This document shows positions 36,036-44,504 of a stretch of DNA of 46,827 nucleotides, one piece after another. The stretch comes from Steroidobacteraceae bacterium. Its GTDB lineage: Bacteria > Pseudomonadota > Gammaproteobacteria > Steroidobacterales > Steroidobacteraceae. Both the position numbers and the translations under genes were made by a program. Below the pieces are notes generated by a model. That model made no database searches. It had not been told where the DNA came from and saw nothing but the letters and a program-made list of their open reading frames with translations. Location of the stretch: assembly GCA_025451375.1 (NCBI GenBank), contig JANWKL010000052.1, forward strand, positions 1-46,827, in the 5' to 3' direction. Position 1 is the first letter of the stretch, and every line of letters begins with the position of its first letter.

Positions 36036-36608
36036 TCATTTTACGCTATAGCCGCGGCCGTCGAGGCAAGCGCCGAGCGCACGGCGGTATCTTGCGGCCT
36101 GCTGTTCCTGCGCGGCTGCCGCCCGCCGATCGCTCACCACGACCGTGCGGGTCTGCTGCGCATTGGCAGCATCGCTCGCGTTGCCGATTGCACCACCGAC
36201 GACGGCACCGGCAAGCGCCCCGGGAGCTGCCTGCCAGCGCGGGGAGATGGCGGCACCGATGACGGCTCCGGCGATCGCGCCGATGGCGGTGCCGGTGCCC
36301 GGCGGCGGCGCGGAGGACACGACCTGCACGCGCTCGTGCGGCGGGATACCCGGCGCGCTCGGATCAAACCCGGTCTGCTGTGTGGCCCATTGGCTGCATT
36401 CATAGTGATCGCGGTCCTGCTGTTCCGGTAGCTGGCCGTGCATCGGATACGCGTACACCTCGGTATTTGGGGGCGGTGCGGGCGGCGGCGGCGGGGGTAA
36501 GGGCGCCGGCCGGGGTGCGGACACTACGCAACCGGATAGAAGTGTCGCCAGGGAGGCGACGACCGCGGCGGTCGCAGCCGCGCGGCGGAGCGTTTGGGTA
36601 CGGTTCAT
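36036..36608 (-). CDS. Glycine-zipper lipoprotein with split YEC/GRGY module
   Basis: 190-residue predicted outer-membrane lipoprotein; lipobox LLSGC after a basic, hydrophobic leader. A Pro-rich linker precedes YAYPMHGQLPEQQDRDHYEC and WATQQTGFDPSAPGIPP. A glycine zipper follows (IGAIAGAVIGAAISPR ... GALAGAVVGGAIGNASDA). The end is YRRALGACLDGRGYSVK, the second half of the module seen whole in the downstream gene. Start M7 of the open frame (36608) gives a normal leader. Glycine-zipper proteins often sit in or on membranes; no specific function can be given. Confidence 0.82.
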   Translation of the reverse strand: MNRTQTLRRAAATAAVVASLATLLSGCVVSAPRPAPLPPPPPPAPPPNTEVYAYPMHGQLPEQQDRDHYECSQWATQQTGFDPSAPGIPPHERVQVVSSAPPPGTGTAIGAIAGAVIGAAISPRWQAAPGALAGAVVGGAIGNASDAANAQQTRTVVVSDRRAAAAQEQQAARYRRALGACLDGRGYSVK

Positions 36609-36790
36609 ATTCGTGCGGTGTTCCATGGGTTTTGTGCGAGCCTTGCTCGCGAAACGCTGATTGCGGGCTTGCGGTTGACAGTTTTGACGCCGGCAGTCGT
36701 CACGAGTTCATGCGGCAGCCTGCCGCCTCAGCGACTGTGAACAATTGTCCAGCTTCCACGCCCGGTCCAAAGCGCCGCAAGTGTAGCCGC

Positions 36791-37555
36791 TCAGGCAGAT
36801 CCGTGTGCGATCTGCGCCCTGACGCGCTCCAGATCTGCGAGCGTGTTCACGTCGGGTCCGGGGCGCTCCGCGGCGTTCCCGACGCGGATGTCGAACCCAG
36901 CCTCGAGCGCTCGCAGTTGCTCAAGCTTCTCAAGCGCCTCCAGCGCGCTCACCGGCAGCTCCGCCAGCCGCAGCAACGCCGCCACCCGATACGCGTAGAT
37001 GCCAATGTGCCGCCGTGCGCCCGTAAGATCGCGCTGGCTCGCGAGACCTGCCGGCGCGCCGTCGCGGTTCCAGGGAATGGGCGCGCGGCTGAAGTACAGC
37101 GCCCGGCCGGCGCCATCGGCCGCCACCTTCACCGTGTTGGGATCCAGGAACTCGCTGACAGCAGTGATCGGACTTGCGAGCGTTGCAATGTCGGCGTCCG
37201 CGTGCGCCTCGAGCAGCGCCGCTACCTGCCGGATGAGCCCGCTCGGCATGAGCGGTTCATCGCCCTGCACGTTGACCACCACGCTCGCGGGCGCCCAGCC
37301 GCGCGAGCGCGCGACCTCAGCGATGCGATCGGTGCCGGAGGCGTGATTCGCCGCAGTCATGACGACCTCGGCGCCGAAGGAGTGCCCGGCACTGACAATG
37401 AGCTCGTCATCGGTCGCGATCAGCACTTGCTGCGCGCCCGCAGCGCTCGCACGTTCGTACACCCACTGCACGATCGGTTTGCCGGCGAGCGGCAGCAGTG
37501 GCTTGCCCGGGAGCCGCGCCGCGGCGTAACGCGCCGGGATGACGACGCGGAACAC
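36791..37555 (-). CDS. kdsB: KdsB, CMP-Kdo synthetase
   Basis: 3-deoxy-manno-octulosonate cytidylyltransferase, activates Kdo for the LPS inner core. The protein is 254 residues from a GTG start. Motifs are VVIPARYAAARLPGKPLLPL, VVVNVQGDEPLMP, and ALYFSRAPIPWNRDG with RHIGIYAYR. The open frame extends to 37705, but the GTG at 37555 overlaps the ycaR stop by one base (TAGTG) and matches the family N-terminus. Last gene of the exbB-to-kdsB operon. Confidence 0.96.
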   Translation of the reverse strand: MFRVVIPARYAAARLPGKPLLPLAGKPIVQWVYERASAAGAQQVLIATDDELIVSAGHSFGAEVVMTAANHASGTDRIAEVARSRGWAPASVVVNVQGDEPLMPSGLIRQVAALLEAHADADIATLASPITAVSEFLDPNTVKVAADGAGRALYFSRAPIPWNRDGAPAGLASQRDLTGARRHIGIYAYRVAALLRLAELPVSALEALEKLEQLRALEAGFDIRVGNAAERPGPDVNTLADLERVRAQIAHGSA

Positions 37556-37743
37556 TAGCGATCCAGGAGCGGATCGTCGGCGCTGAGCTGACGGGCTTCC
37601 TCCTCCAGCATGACGGGCACGCCGTCGTGGATCGGGTAAGCGAGACGGTCCATCCGGCACACCAGCACCTGCGCAGCGCGCTCGAAGCGCAACGTCCCCT
37701 TGCACACCGGGCAGGCAAGCATTTCGAGCAGGCGGGTATCCAT
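37555..37743 (-). CDS. ycaR: YcaR/Trm112-like small protein (UPF0434)
   Basis: 62-residue Trm112-fold protein with start MDTRLLEMLACPVCKGTLRF and end IHDGVPVMLEEEARQL. The first CxxC (CPVC) is kept; the second cysteine position is VCRMDRLAYPI, with one Cys. Role in lipid A/Kdo clusters is not known. The ATG overlaps the lpxK stop (TGATG) and the stop overlaps the kdsB start (TAGTG). Confidence 0.93.
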   Translation of the reverse strand: MDTRLLEMLACPVCKGTLRFERAAQVLVCRMDRLAYPIHDGVPVMLEEEARQLSADDPLLDR

Positions 37744-38777
37744 CAGGTGTGACCTTTCGGCGGCGGCGTGTCGGGCAACTTGACCAGGACCCGCTGCAGT
37801 AATTCGCGGGCGTCGGCGTCGCTGAACTGCGCGGTTACCGGAACGTACCACAGGCGCGCACTCGCGAACGGCGCGCATTTTACGGCATCTTTCTCGGTCA
37901 TGAGGACCGGCAGCTCATCCGCGAACGCCAGATCGCCAGCGGTGAAGGCATGGTGGTCGGGGTAGGCATGCTCGATCACCTCGATACCGCTGGCGCGCAG
38001 CGTCTGGAAAAAGCGTTGCGGATTGCCAATGCCGGCGACCGCATGTACCGGCGTGGCGCGAAAACTGTCTAACGCGCGCGCGGCAAGGCGCGCATCGAGG
38101 GACACGGCGTCCTGCGCCACGAGTTGCATGGTAAGGGTACTGCCAGGGGACAAGCTGCCGGTCAGCGAAGCGTGCCTGGGCTCCCCGTTCACCACCACTG
38201 CGTCCGCGTGCAACGGCAGCGTCAGCGGTTCGCGCAGCGGCCCGGCCGGCAGCACGCGGCCGTTGCCAAAGCCGCGCCCGCCATCGATCACCAGGATTTC
38301 ACTGGCGCGCGCCAGGCGCAGGTGCTGCAGGCCATCGTCCGCCAGCACCAGATTCGCCCCGCCGGCGGCGAGCAACCGGGCTCCCGCGGCTCGATCGCGC
38401 GCGACTACGGTGGTACAGCCGCTGCGGCGCGCGAGAATGAGCGGCTCATCACCGACGTCACGCCAGTCGGAATGGGCATCGACGACCCGCGGTTCGCCGC
38501 CTTCACGACCGTAGCCGCGCGACACGAGACCGACCCTGTAGCCGCGCTGCGTGAGCGCGCGCGCCAGCCAGACCGTGAGCGGTGTCTTGCCGGTGCCGCC
38601 GACCGTGAGATTCCCTACCACCACGACCGGGACACCGGCGTCCCGAGTGCGCAGCCAGCCGGCCTGGTAGGCGCGGCGTCGCGCGCGCATCAGCGAACCA
38701 TACAACCAGCCAAGGGGCTGCAGCAGTGATGGTCCTGGGCGCTCGCGGTACCACAGCTGGTTGAGGCGCTGCTCCAT
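37743..38777 (-). CDS. lpxK: LpxK, tetraacyldisaccharide 4'-kinase
   Basis: Adds the 4'-phosphate of lipid A at the inner membrane. About 344 residues with the membrane-proximal N-terminus LQPLGWLYGSLMRARRRAYQ and P-loop VVVGNLTVGGTGKTPLTVW. Later motifs are VSRGYGREGGEPRVVD, DEPLILARRSGC and LADDGLQHLRLAR. A GTG at 38792 overlaps the msbA stop (TAGTG) and is an equally possible start adding five residues; no clear ribosome-binding site decides between them. Confidence 0.95.
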   Translation of the reverse strand: MEQRLNQLWYRERPGPSLLQPLGWLYGSLMRARRRAYQAGWLRTRDAGVPVVVVGNLTVGGTGKTPLTVWLARALTQRGYRVGLVSRGYGREGGEPRVVDAHSDWRDVGDEPLILARRSGCTTVVARDRAAGARLLAAGGANLVLADDGLQHLRLARASEILVIDGGRGFGNGRVLPAGPLREPLTLPLHADAVVVNGEPRHASLTGSLSPGSTLTMQLVAQDAVSLDARLAARALDSFRATPVHAVAGIGNPQRFFQTLRASGIEVIEHAYPDHHAFTAGDLAFADELPVLMTEKDAVKCAPFASARLWYVPVTAQFSDADARELLQRVLVKLPDTPPPKGHT

Positions 38778-38791
38778 GGACGTTATGGACA

Positions 38792-40615
38792 CTAGTCCGC
38801 AAACTGCAGTTGGTGCAGCTGTGCGTACAGGCCGCCAAGCGCCAGCAGCTCCTGGTGCGTACCGCTCTCGGCGATGCGCCCGCCATCAAGAACAATAATG
38901 CGGTCGGCCTGCTCCACCGTGGACAGGCGGTGGGCAATGATGAAGGTGGTGCGGTCGCGCACCAGCTGCGCGAGCGCACTCTGGATATGGCGCTCCGCTT
39001 CGCTGTCGAGTGCCGAAGTGGCCTCATCGAGAATCAGGATCGGCGCATCCTTGAGCAACGCCCGCGCGATGGCGATGCGCTGCCGCTGTCCGCCGGAGAG
39101 CAGCACACCGCGATCGCCCACCAGTGCGTCAAGTCCCGCGGGCTGGCTGCGCACGAACTCGAGCACGTGCGCCGCCTCCGCCGCGCGTTCGATGGCCTCG
39201 TCCGACATCTCGCGCCCGAAGGCAATATTGTTGCGAATGGTGTCGTCGAACAGCACCACGTCCTGGCTCACGACTGCGATCTGATCGCGCAGGTTCGCGA
39301 GTCTGTACTCGCGCACATCATGACCGTCGATACGCACGTGGCCCGCCGACACATCATAGAAACGCGGCAGCAGGTTGACGAGCGTTGACTTGCCGCTGCC
39401 GGAGCGGCCAACGATCGCGACACTCTCACCCGCCGCTACCTCGAACGAGACATCGGCGAGCGCCACCGCCCGCCCGGCGCCGGCCGGTGGCGCGCCGGTC
39501 TGCAGTTGCGCCGCGGCGCTGCGGTCATAGGAAAAAGACACCTGCTCGAAGCGCACCGCGCCGCGGGCGCGCGCCGTGATGTAGCTGCCGCCCTGCGGCT
39601 CCGCCGGCTCATCGAGCAGCTCGAAAATGCTCTGCCCGGCGGCGATACCCTGCTGCAGCGCTCCTGACACACCCACGAGGTCGCGCAATGGCTGTGCAAT
39701 GCTGACCAGGGCGGTGAGAAAGGCCAGCAGATCTCCCATGCTCATGCGCGCGTGGATGGCGTCCGCGATCGCGATCGACAGCACGAAGGCGGCACCGATC
39801 GATGTCAGCTGCTGCACCACCGGGTTTGAAATACCCTTGGTCAGGATCAGCTTCATGTTGGAGCGCAGGTTGTGCTCGTTTACGGCGCCGAACTGGCGCC
39901 CCACGTGCGCTTCGGCGTTGTAGACCTTGATCAGGCGCGGCGCTTCGAAGCTCTCCTTGGCGACGCGGGTAACGTCTCCCATGGAGTCCTGGATGCGACG
40001 GCTGTAGCGGCGGAAGTAACGGTTGATGACCGACACCACCCAGCCGACCAGCGGCCCCATGACCAGCGCGATGAGCGTCAGCCGCGGGTTCATCCACAGG
40101 AGAATCCCGATCGAACCGATGATGGTGAGCGCGGAGCGCACCACTGTCAGGAAGGAGTCGGTGGTCGCCTGCCCGACCTGCTCGCTGTTGTAGGTGAGGC
40201 GCGAGAGCAAAGTGCCCGAGGAGTTGCGGTCGAAGTAGCCGATCGGCAACCGCAGGATGTGCCGGAACACGTCGCCGCGCAGCCGGTTGACGACCTGGCG
40301 GCCGACGTACCCCATGAAGTAGGTCTGCAGAAAATCGCCGAGGCCGCGAAAGAAGAACAGCGCCACCAGGGCGACCGGCAACCACACGATGGTTCGCGGG
40401 TCCTGGTGAGTAAGGGTGCCGTCGCCGAACTTCTTCGCGAACAGCGCGAAGCTCGTCATGGTCGCCGCGTACAGCGTGGCGCCGAGTACACCGAGGATGA
40501 AGCGACCGCGCCACTCGCGCGAGTACCCGAGCAGCCGCCGATAATCACGCAACGCGTGCTCGCCGCCCGCCCCCGGGTTGCCCCCGTCGACCCTGGCCGG
40601 ACCTGTATGGTTCAA
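38792..40615 (-). CDS. msbA: MsbA, lipid A-core flippase
   Basis: ABC exporter that flips lipid A-core across the inner membrane; 607 residues, a fused half-transporter. The six-helix membrane domain covers about residues 35-330. The nucleotide-binding domain has Walker A VGRSGSGKSTLVNLL, Q-loop VVSQDVVLFDDT, signature LLSGGQRQRIAIARAL, Walker B ILILDEATSALD and H-loop IIAHRLSTVEQ. Its ATG overlaps the exbD stop (ATGA). The position between exbD and lpxK is typical of several gammaproteobacteria. Confidence 0.96.
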   Translation of the reverse strand: MNHTGPARVDGGNPGAGGEHALRDYRRLLGYSREWRGRFILGVLGATLYAATMTSFALFAKKFGDGTLTHQDPRTIVWLPVALVALFFFRGLGDFLQTYFMGYVGRQVVNRLRGDVFRHILRLPIGYFDRNSSGTLLSRLTYNSEQVGQATTDSFLTVVRSALTIIGSIGILLWMNPRLTLIALVMGPLVGWVVSVINRYFRRYSRRIQDSMGDVTRVAKESFEAPRLIKVYNAEAHVGRQFGAVNEHNLRSNMKLILTKGISNPVVQQLTSIGAAFVLSIAIADAIHARMSMGDLLAFLTALVSIAQPLRDLVGVSGALQQGIAAGQSIFELLDEPAEPQGGSYITARARGAVRFEQVSFSYDRSAAAQLQTGAPPAGAGRAVALADVSFEVAAGESVAIVGRSGSGKSTLVNLLPRFYDVSAGHVRIDGHDVREYRLANLRDQIAVVSQDVVLFDDTIRNNIAFGREMSDEAIERAAEAAHVLEFVRSQPAGLDALVGDRGVLLSGGQRQRIAIARALLKDAPILILDEATSALDSEAERHIQSALAQLVRDRTTFIIAHRLSTVEQADRIIVLDGGRIAESGTHQELLALGGLYAQLHQLQFAD

Positions 40616-41043
40616 GGTTTGCCTGCCGGCGCTTCCTTGACTGTCGCGATGTTGACCTCGCTGAAGCCCAGGCGCCCCAGCACGTCCATGGCCGTGATCA
40701 CCGCCTGGTGGGTCGCGCGTGCATCGGCGCGCAGTGTGATACGCATGTTGCGGTTGCTGCCCGCCTCCTTCAGGAGCGCGGCGCGCAGCGTCTCGGGACT
40801 CGCGTTGATGAGCTCGCGCTGGTTCACGAGATAACTCCCCGCCTGGGTGACACTGATCACCAGCGGTTCGCTGCCAACCTTTTCGAGCGGCACGGCGCTC
40901 GCCGTCGGCAGGTGCACGCGCAGGCGACCTTCATCGCTGAAGCGGCTCGAGAGGATGAAAAACACCACCAGCAGCAGCACCACATCGATCAGGGAAACGA
41001 CGTTGATCTCCGGCTCTTCGTGGCTGCGCGGTTTGAGGTTCAC
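40612..41043 (-). CDS. exbD: ExbD/TolR family protein
   Basis: 143-residue proton-channel partner with a single N-terminal membrane helix containing the key Asp (INVVSLIDVVLLLVVFFIL) and a periplasmic domain ending LGRLGFSEVNIATVKEAPAG. Works with the upstream ExbB-like protein. No TonB gene is adjacent, so whether it energises TonB-dependent import or another envelope process linked to MsbA is open. Confidence 0.93.
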   Translation of the reverse strand: MNLKPRSHEEPEINVVSLIDVVLLLVVFFILSSRFSDEGRLRVHLPTASAVPLEKVGSEPLVISVTQAGSYLVNQRELINASPETLRAALLKEAGSNRNMRITLRADARATHQAVITAMDVLGRLGFSEVNIATVKEAPAGKP

Positions 41044-41064
41044 GAGGGCACCTGTTGCTAAGGC

Positions 41065-41715
41065 TTAAGCGACCGCGGACGCTGCGGCAGCCACGGCGCC
41101 GCGCTCGTGCCCACGGGCAGCCTCCAGCGCATCCGCCATGCGGATCGCCTGCTTCTCCATCTCCACGACGATCCCGTCGACCCGGCCGCGCAGGTAGCGG
41201 TAGAAGATGAGGGCGGGAATGGCGACGCACAGGCCGGCGACGGTGCAGATCAGCGCCTCGGCGATGCCGCCCGACAGCGCGCGCGGATCACCCATGCCAC
41301 CCGCCTCGATGGCGTTGAAGGAGCGAATGATGCCGGTGACGGTGCCGAGAAGGCCCAGGAGCGGCGAAATCCCGGCGATGGTGCCGAGCGTGTTGAGAAA
41401 GCGCTCGAGCTCGTGCACCACGTGGCGGCCGGTGTCCTCGAGCCGTTCCATGAGGATTTCACGCGGCCGGTGCCGGTTGGCAAGGCCGGTCGCGAGCAGT
41501 CGTCCGAGGGGCGAGTTCTGCTCGAGCGCCGCGATCACCTTGTCGTTGACCTGGTTGCTCTCGATGAGCTGCCAGACGCGTTGCGGCAGTTCCCGCGGCA
41601 GCACCCGCTTGTCCTGGAGCGTCCACAGGCGCTCGAGGATGATGGCTGCGGCGGTGATCGAGCACAGGATGATCGGCCACATCAGCGGGCCGCCAGCCCG
41701 GACTATTTCCCACAT
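41065..41715 (-). CDS. exbB: ExbB/TolQ family proton channel protein
   Basis: 216-residue MotA/TolQ/ExbB protein with three membrane segments: MWPIILCSITAAAIILERLW, the ISPLLGLLGTVTGIIRSF region with the conserved Gly/Thr, and GIAEALICTVAGLCVAIPAL. The open frame reaches 41811, but MWEIVRAGGPLMWP at 41715 matches the family start. First gene of the operon exbB-exbD-msbA-lpxK-ycaR-kdsB; divergent from the DUF2062 gene. Confidence 0.94.
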   Translation of the reverse strand: MWEIVRAGGPLMWPIILCSITAAAIILERLWTLQDKRVLPRELPQRVWQLIESNQVNDKVIAALEQNSPLGRLLATGLANRHRPREILMERLEDTGRHVVHELERFLNTLGTIAGISPLLGLLGTVTGIIRSFNAIEAGGMGDPRALSGGIAEALICTVAGLCVAIPALIFYRYLRGRVDGIVVEMEKQAIRMADALEAARGHERGAVAAAASAVA

Positions 41716-41831
41716 TCGTAGCGACCCTTCAGGACCGGATAAAGGATGCGGCATCATACCGGAGGGGCGCGCCAGCGGGAGCAATCGCGACACGCCCGCG
41801 GCGCGAGGCATCTGCTAGAGTCCAAGGCTCG

Positions 41832-42386
41832 ATGCCGCGCAGGCTGTTGAAAAAAATCATCCCGGCCCCCCAGTTCCTGAGGGAACGCTGGTTTCTACGC
41901 CCGTTCGGGGAGCGCCTCCAGGATCCGCAGTTGTGGACGCTGCATCGGCGCGGCGTGACGCCGGCCTTTGGCGCCGGTCTTGCGATCTGCTTCGTGCCCT
42001 TGCCGGTGCACCTCCTGCTCGCCTGCACCACCGCGGTCGTGTGCCGCCTGAACATCGCGGTCATTTGCGCCACGACGTTCCTCCTCAATCCCTTCAGCGC
42101 CGTACCGGTCTACTACGCCGCCTACCGCGTGGGCGCGGCGCTCATGCATGTGCCCCGTCAGCACTTCAAGTTCGTGCCGACCCTGGGCTGGTTTCGGCAC
42201 GGACTTGCGCCCGTGTGGCAGCCGTTCGTCCTGGGGTGCCTGGTATGCGCGGTGGTAGTGGGAGTCCTCGGCTGGGCGATGCTCGAGCTCCTGTGGCGCG
42301 TTCAGGTGGGCAGCCGTTACCGGCGCCGGCGCGCCGCCGCGCTCCTGGCGACGCCGCCCGGGGCAGCTCCGCCACCGGGTCGCTGA
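41832..42386 (+). CDS. DUF2062 membrane protein
   Basis: 184-residue DUF2062 protein. The soluble N-terminus LLKKIIPAPQFLRERWFLRP is followed by two hydrophobic hairpins (TPAFGAGLAICFVPLPVHLL, then CATTFLLNPFSAVPVYYAAY) and a last helix VLGCLVCAVVVGVLGWAMLE. Ends in an Arg-rich, Pro-rich tail. Function of DUF2062 is unknown. It is commonly found near ExbBD/MsbA genes in this group. Confidence 0.88.
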   Translation: MPRRLLKKIIPAPQFLRERWFLRPFGERLQDPQLWTLHRRGVTPAFGAGLAICFVPLPVHLLLACTTAVVCRLNIAVICATTFLLNPFSAVPVYYAAYRVGAALMHVPRQHFKFVPTLGWFRHGLAPVWQPFVLGCLVCAVVVGVLGWAMLELLWRVQVGSRYRRRRAAALLATPPGAAPPPGR

Positions 42387-42449
42387 AGGCTGGTCAACGG
42401 AGTGTCCCGGTTGGACTTTCCGCTGCATCTCAACGCGGGGCACTGAGTA

Positions 42450-43769
42450 GTGGCCGATTTTTCACGGACCAAATCGATACTGCCGACGGCGCCGTCAATC
42501 GACGCGACACAACGCAAACTGATTGTCGGCATCGTCATAACGACGCTGATGCTATTTGCCATCGTGATCGCCGAGTTGGCGAGCGGCGGCCGTCCCGATC
42601 CGCCGACACTGCGCGCCGCTGCTACTCTGCTCGATGGCTCCTGGCGATTCCATGTCGGCGACGATCTGCGCTGGGCGAACCCTCGTACCGACGATACCCA
42701 TTGGGAGACGATCGACATGACCGCCTCGCCGGGCAGCCACGACGGCGATGTGGGTCTGCCCGATTATGTGAGTGGATGGATGGCGCACGGTCATCCCGGC
42801 TATCACGGCTATGCCTGGTATCGGCGCGCGGTGACGGTGCCCGCCAGACGCGCGTCCTGGGACATCCTCGGGCCGACCCTCGTTGAGGACGGCTACGAGC
42901 TGTATTGGAATGGCGAACGGCTGGGCGGGTCTGGCAGGCTCGGCCCGACCCCGCGCGTCGTCGGCACGCCGCCGCTGCGGTTCGCCCTGCCTGCCGATGC
43001 GGCGGGCACCCCTGGAGTGCTCGCGGTCCGCACTTACATGCTTTCCAGTTCCGGGGTCAGTGCAGACGGCGGCGGTATGCACACCGCACCCATACTGGCC
43101 CCACGTCCGATAAGCGATGCGCTCCACCGCGTGCAATGGGATCGGACCATCGCCGGTTACATCGTCGATGTGATAGAGCCGATCGCCATGCTGGCACTCA
43201 TCGGCCTGGCGCTCGGGCGCCGGTCTCGCAGCAGCCGCAAGGGCTTCTGGATCCTTGCCAGCATAGCGCTTGCGCTTACCGCGGCCAGACGCCTCAGCAA
43301 TGCGATCGTCGCATGGACCGACCTGGAAGATCTGGCCACCTATGTGTGGCTGACGTCGGTGATGTGGGTACCAACGGTGGCTGGCTGGACGCTGGCCTGG
43401 AACCGCTGGTGCCGGCCTCCGTGGCGAAGCATCGATGTGACGGCCGTGATACTCGCGGTAGCCGGGATTATCGGCGCCATGGTCCATTCGGCGAGTGTGA
43501 CAACTGGCAGCCGGCTCGGGTCGATCGCACTGTTTGTCGCGATCGGCGCGCGCATTGTCCGCGGCGGCCCGATGCGGATCCTGGCGCTTGCCACGCTGGC
43601 CTCGATCATGGCCTCGCTGTTCGGCGGCGAACTGCTCGATGGGATCGGCGTGCCGGGCATCTGGTTTCCGTTCGGCATCGGCGTGTCGCGGACGCAGTAT
43701 GTTTGCGCGGTCGTCGTCGTGCTGCTGGCATTCCTGATCGTACGCAAAGAGGTGTCAGGGTCGGTTTGA
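42450..43769 (+). CDS. Seven-helix sensor-like membrane protein without output domain
   Basis: 439-residue protein of unknown function. A first membrane helix (LIVGIVITTLMLFAIVIAEL) is followed by a periplasmic region of about 180 residues with jelly-roll-like motifs: LLDGSWRFHVGDDLRWANPR, HGYAWYRRAVTVPA and YELYWNGERLGGSGRLGP. Such carbohydrate-binding-like domains occur in 7TMR-DISM-type receptors. Then come about seven hydrophobic segments, from GYIVDVIEPIAMLALIGLAL to YVCAVVVVLLAFLIV. The protein stops right after the last helix (RKEVSGSV), where relatives usually continue into GGDEF, kinase or phosphatase domains. GTG start. The family idea is inference from layout and motifs. Confidence 0.75.
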   Translation: MADFSRTKSILPTAPSIDATQRKLIVGIVITTLMLFAIVIAELASGGRPDPPTLRAAATLLDGSWRFHVGDDLRWANPRTDDTHWETIDMTASPGSHDGDVGLPDYVSGWMAHGHPGYHGYAWYRRAVTVPARRASWDILGPTLVEDGYELYWNGERLGGSGRLGPTPRVVGTPPLRFALPADAAGTPGVLAVRTYMLSSSGVSADGGGMHTAPILAPRPISDALHRVQWDRTIAGYIVDVIEPIAMLALIGLALGRRSRSSRKGFWILASIALALTAARRLSNAIVAWTDLEDLATYVWLTSVMWVPTVAGWTLAWNRWCRPPWRSIDVTAVILAVAGIIGAMVHSASVTTGSRLGSIALFVAIGARIVRGGPMRILALATLASIMASLFGGELLDGIGVPGIWFPFGIGVSRTQYVCAVVVVLLAFLIVRKEVSGSV

Positions 43770-43787
43770 ACGGGTACCGAGCGGTCG

Positions 43788-43814
43788 CCAAAGATCGCCG
43801 CAGGCGATTTGGCC
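43788..43814. repeat. Imperfect hairpin between convergent genes
   Basis: CCAAAGATCGCC, loop GCA, GGCGATTTGG form a stem with a small bulge between the seven-helix gene and lolD. The right arm GGCGATTTGGCC resembles the GCGATTTCGGCC arm of repeat copies A and B, so it may be a decayed relative or just a terminator stem; no T-tract follows. Confidence 0.45.
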
Positions 43815-43820
43815 AGTCGA

Positions 43821-44504
43821 CTAAGCGCGCAGCGTCAGCGCGCCGCGCTCAATCTCGTAGATCCGGTCCATGCGGCTCGCGAGCTTCAGATCGTGTGTCA
43901 CCACCACGAGGCTGGTGCCGCGTTCCCGATTGAGTTCGAGCATGAGCGCGAACACGCTTGCGGCGTTGGTGCCGTCAAGATTTCCAGTGGGTTCGTCGGC
44001 GAGTACCAGGCGCGGTTCGGTGACCAGTGCACGGGCCACCGCGGCGCGCTGGCGCTCACCGCCGGACAGCTGGTGGGGCCGGTGCTCAAGGCGCGCGCCC
44101 AGCCCCACCCGCTCGAGTACGCGCTGCGCCGCAGTTCGCGCCGCCGCCGCCGGCGTGCGGCGCACCAGGAGCGGCATGGCCACATTCTCCAGCGCCGAGA
44201 ACTCCGGCAACAGGTGGTGAAACTGGTAGACAAAGCCGAGCGCGCGATTACGCAGCATGCCGCGCGCACTTTCACTCAGCGAATGAATCTCCCGGCCGGC
44301 AATCAACACCTCGCCGCTCGTCGGGCGATCAAGTCCGCCCAGGATCTGCAGCAGCGTGGTTTTCCCCGACCCGGAGGCGCCGACGATCGCCACCCGTTCC
44401 CCGGCCCCGACGCGCAAGCTGACGCCGGTCAGCACTGGCAGCACCACCGGCCCCTGGCGGAAGCTCTTGCAGACCGCGCGCGCGCTAAGGACGTCGTCAC
44501 TCAT
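43821..44504 (-). CDS. lolD: LolD, lipoprotein-releasing ABC ATPase
   Basis: ATPase of the LolCDE complex that extracts outer-membrane lipoproteins from the inner membrane. The protein is 227 residues with Walker [15 protein letters not shown], signature [15 protein letters not shown], Walker [14 protein letters not shown] and His in [14 protein letters not shown]. The frame is open to 44591, but [15 protein letters not shown] at 44504 is the normal start and overlaps the preceding permease gene by eight bases. Confidence 0.95.
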   Translation of the reverse strand: MSDDVLSARAVCKSFRQGPVVLPVLTGVSLRVGAGERVAIVGASGSGKTTLLQILGGLDRPTSGEVLIAGREIHSLSESARGMLRNRALGFVYQFHHLLPEFSALENVAMPLLVRRTPAAAARTAAQRVLERVGLGARLEHRPHQLSGGERQRAAVARALVTEPRLVLADEPTGNLDGTNAASVFALMLELNRERGTSLVVVTHDLKLASRMDRIYEIERGALTLRA

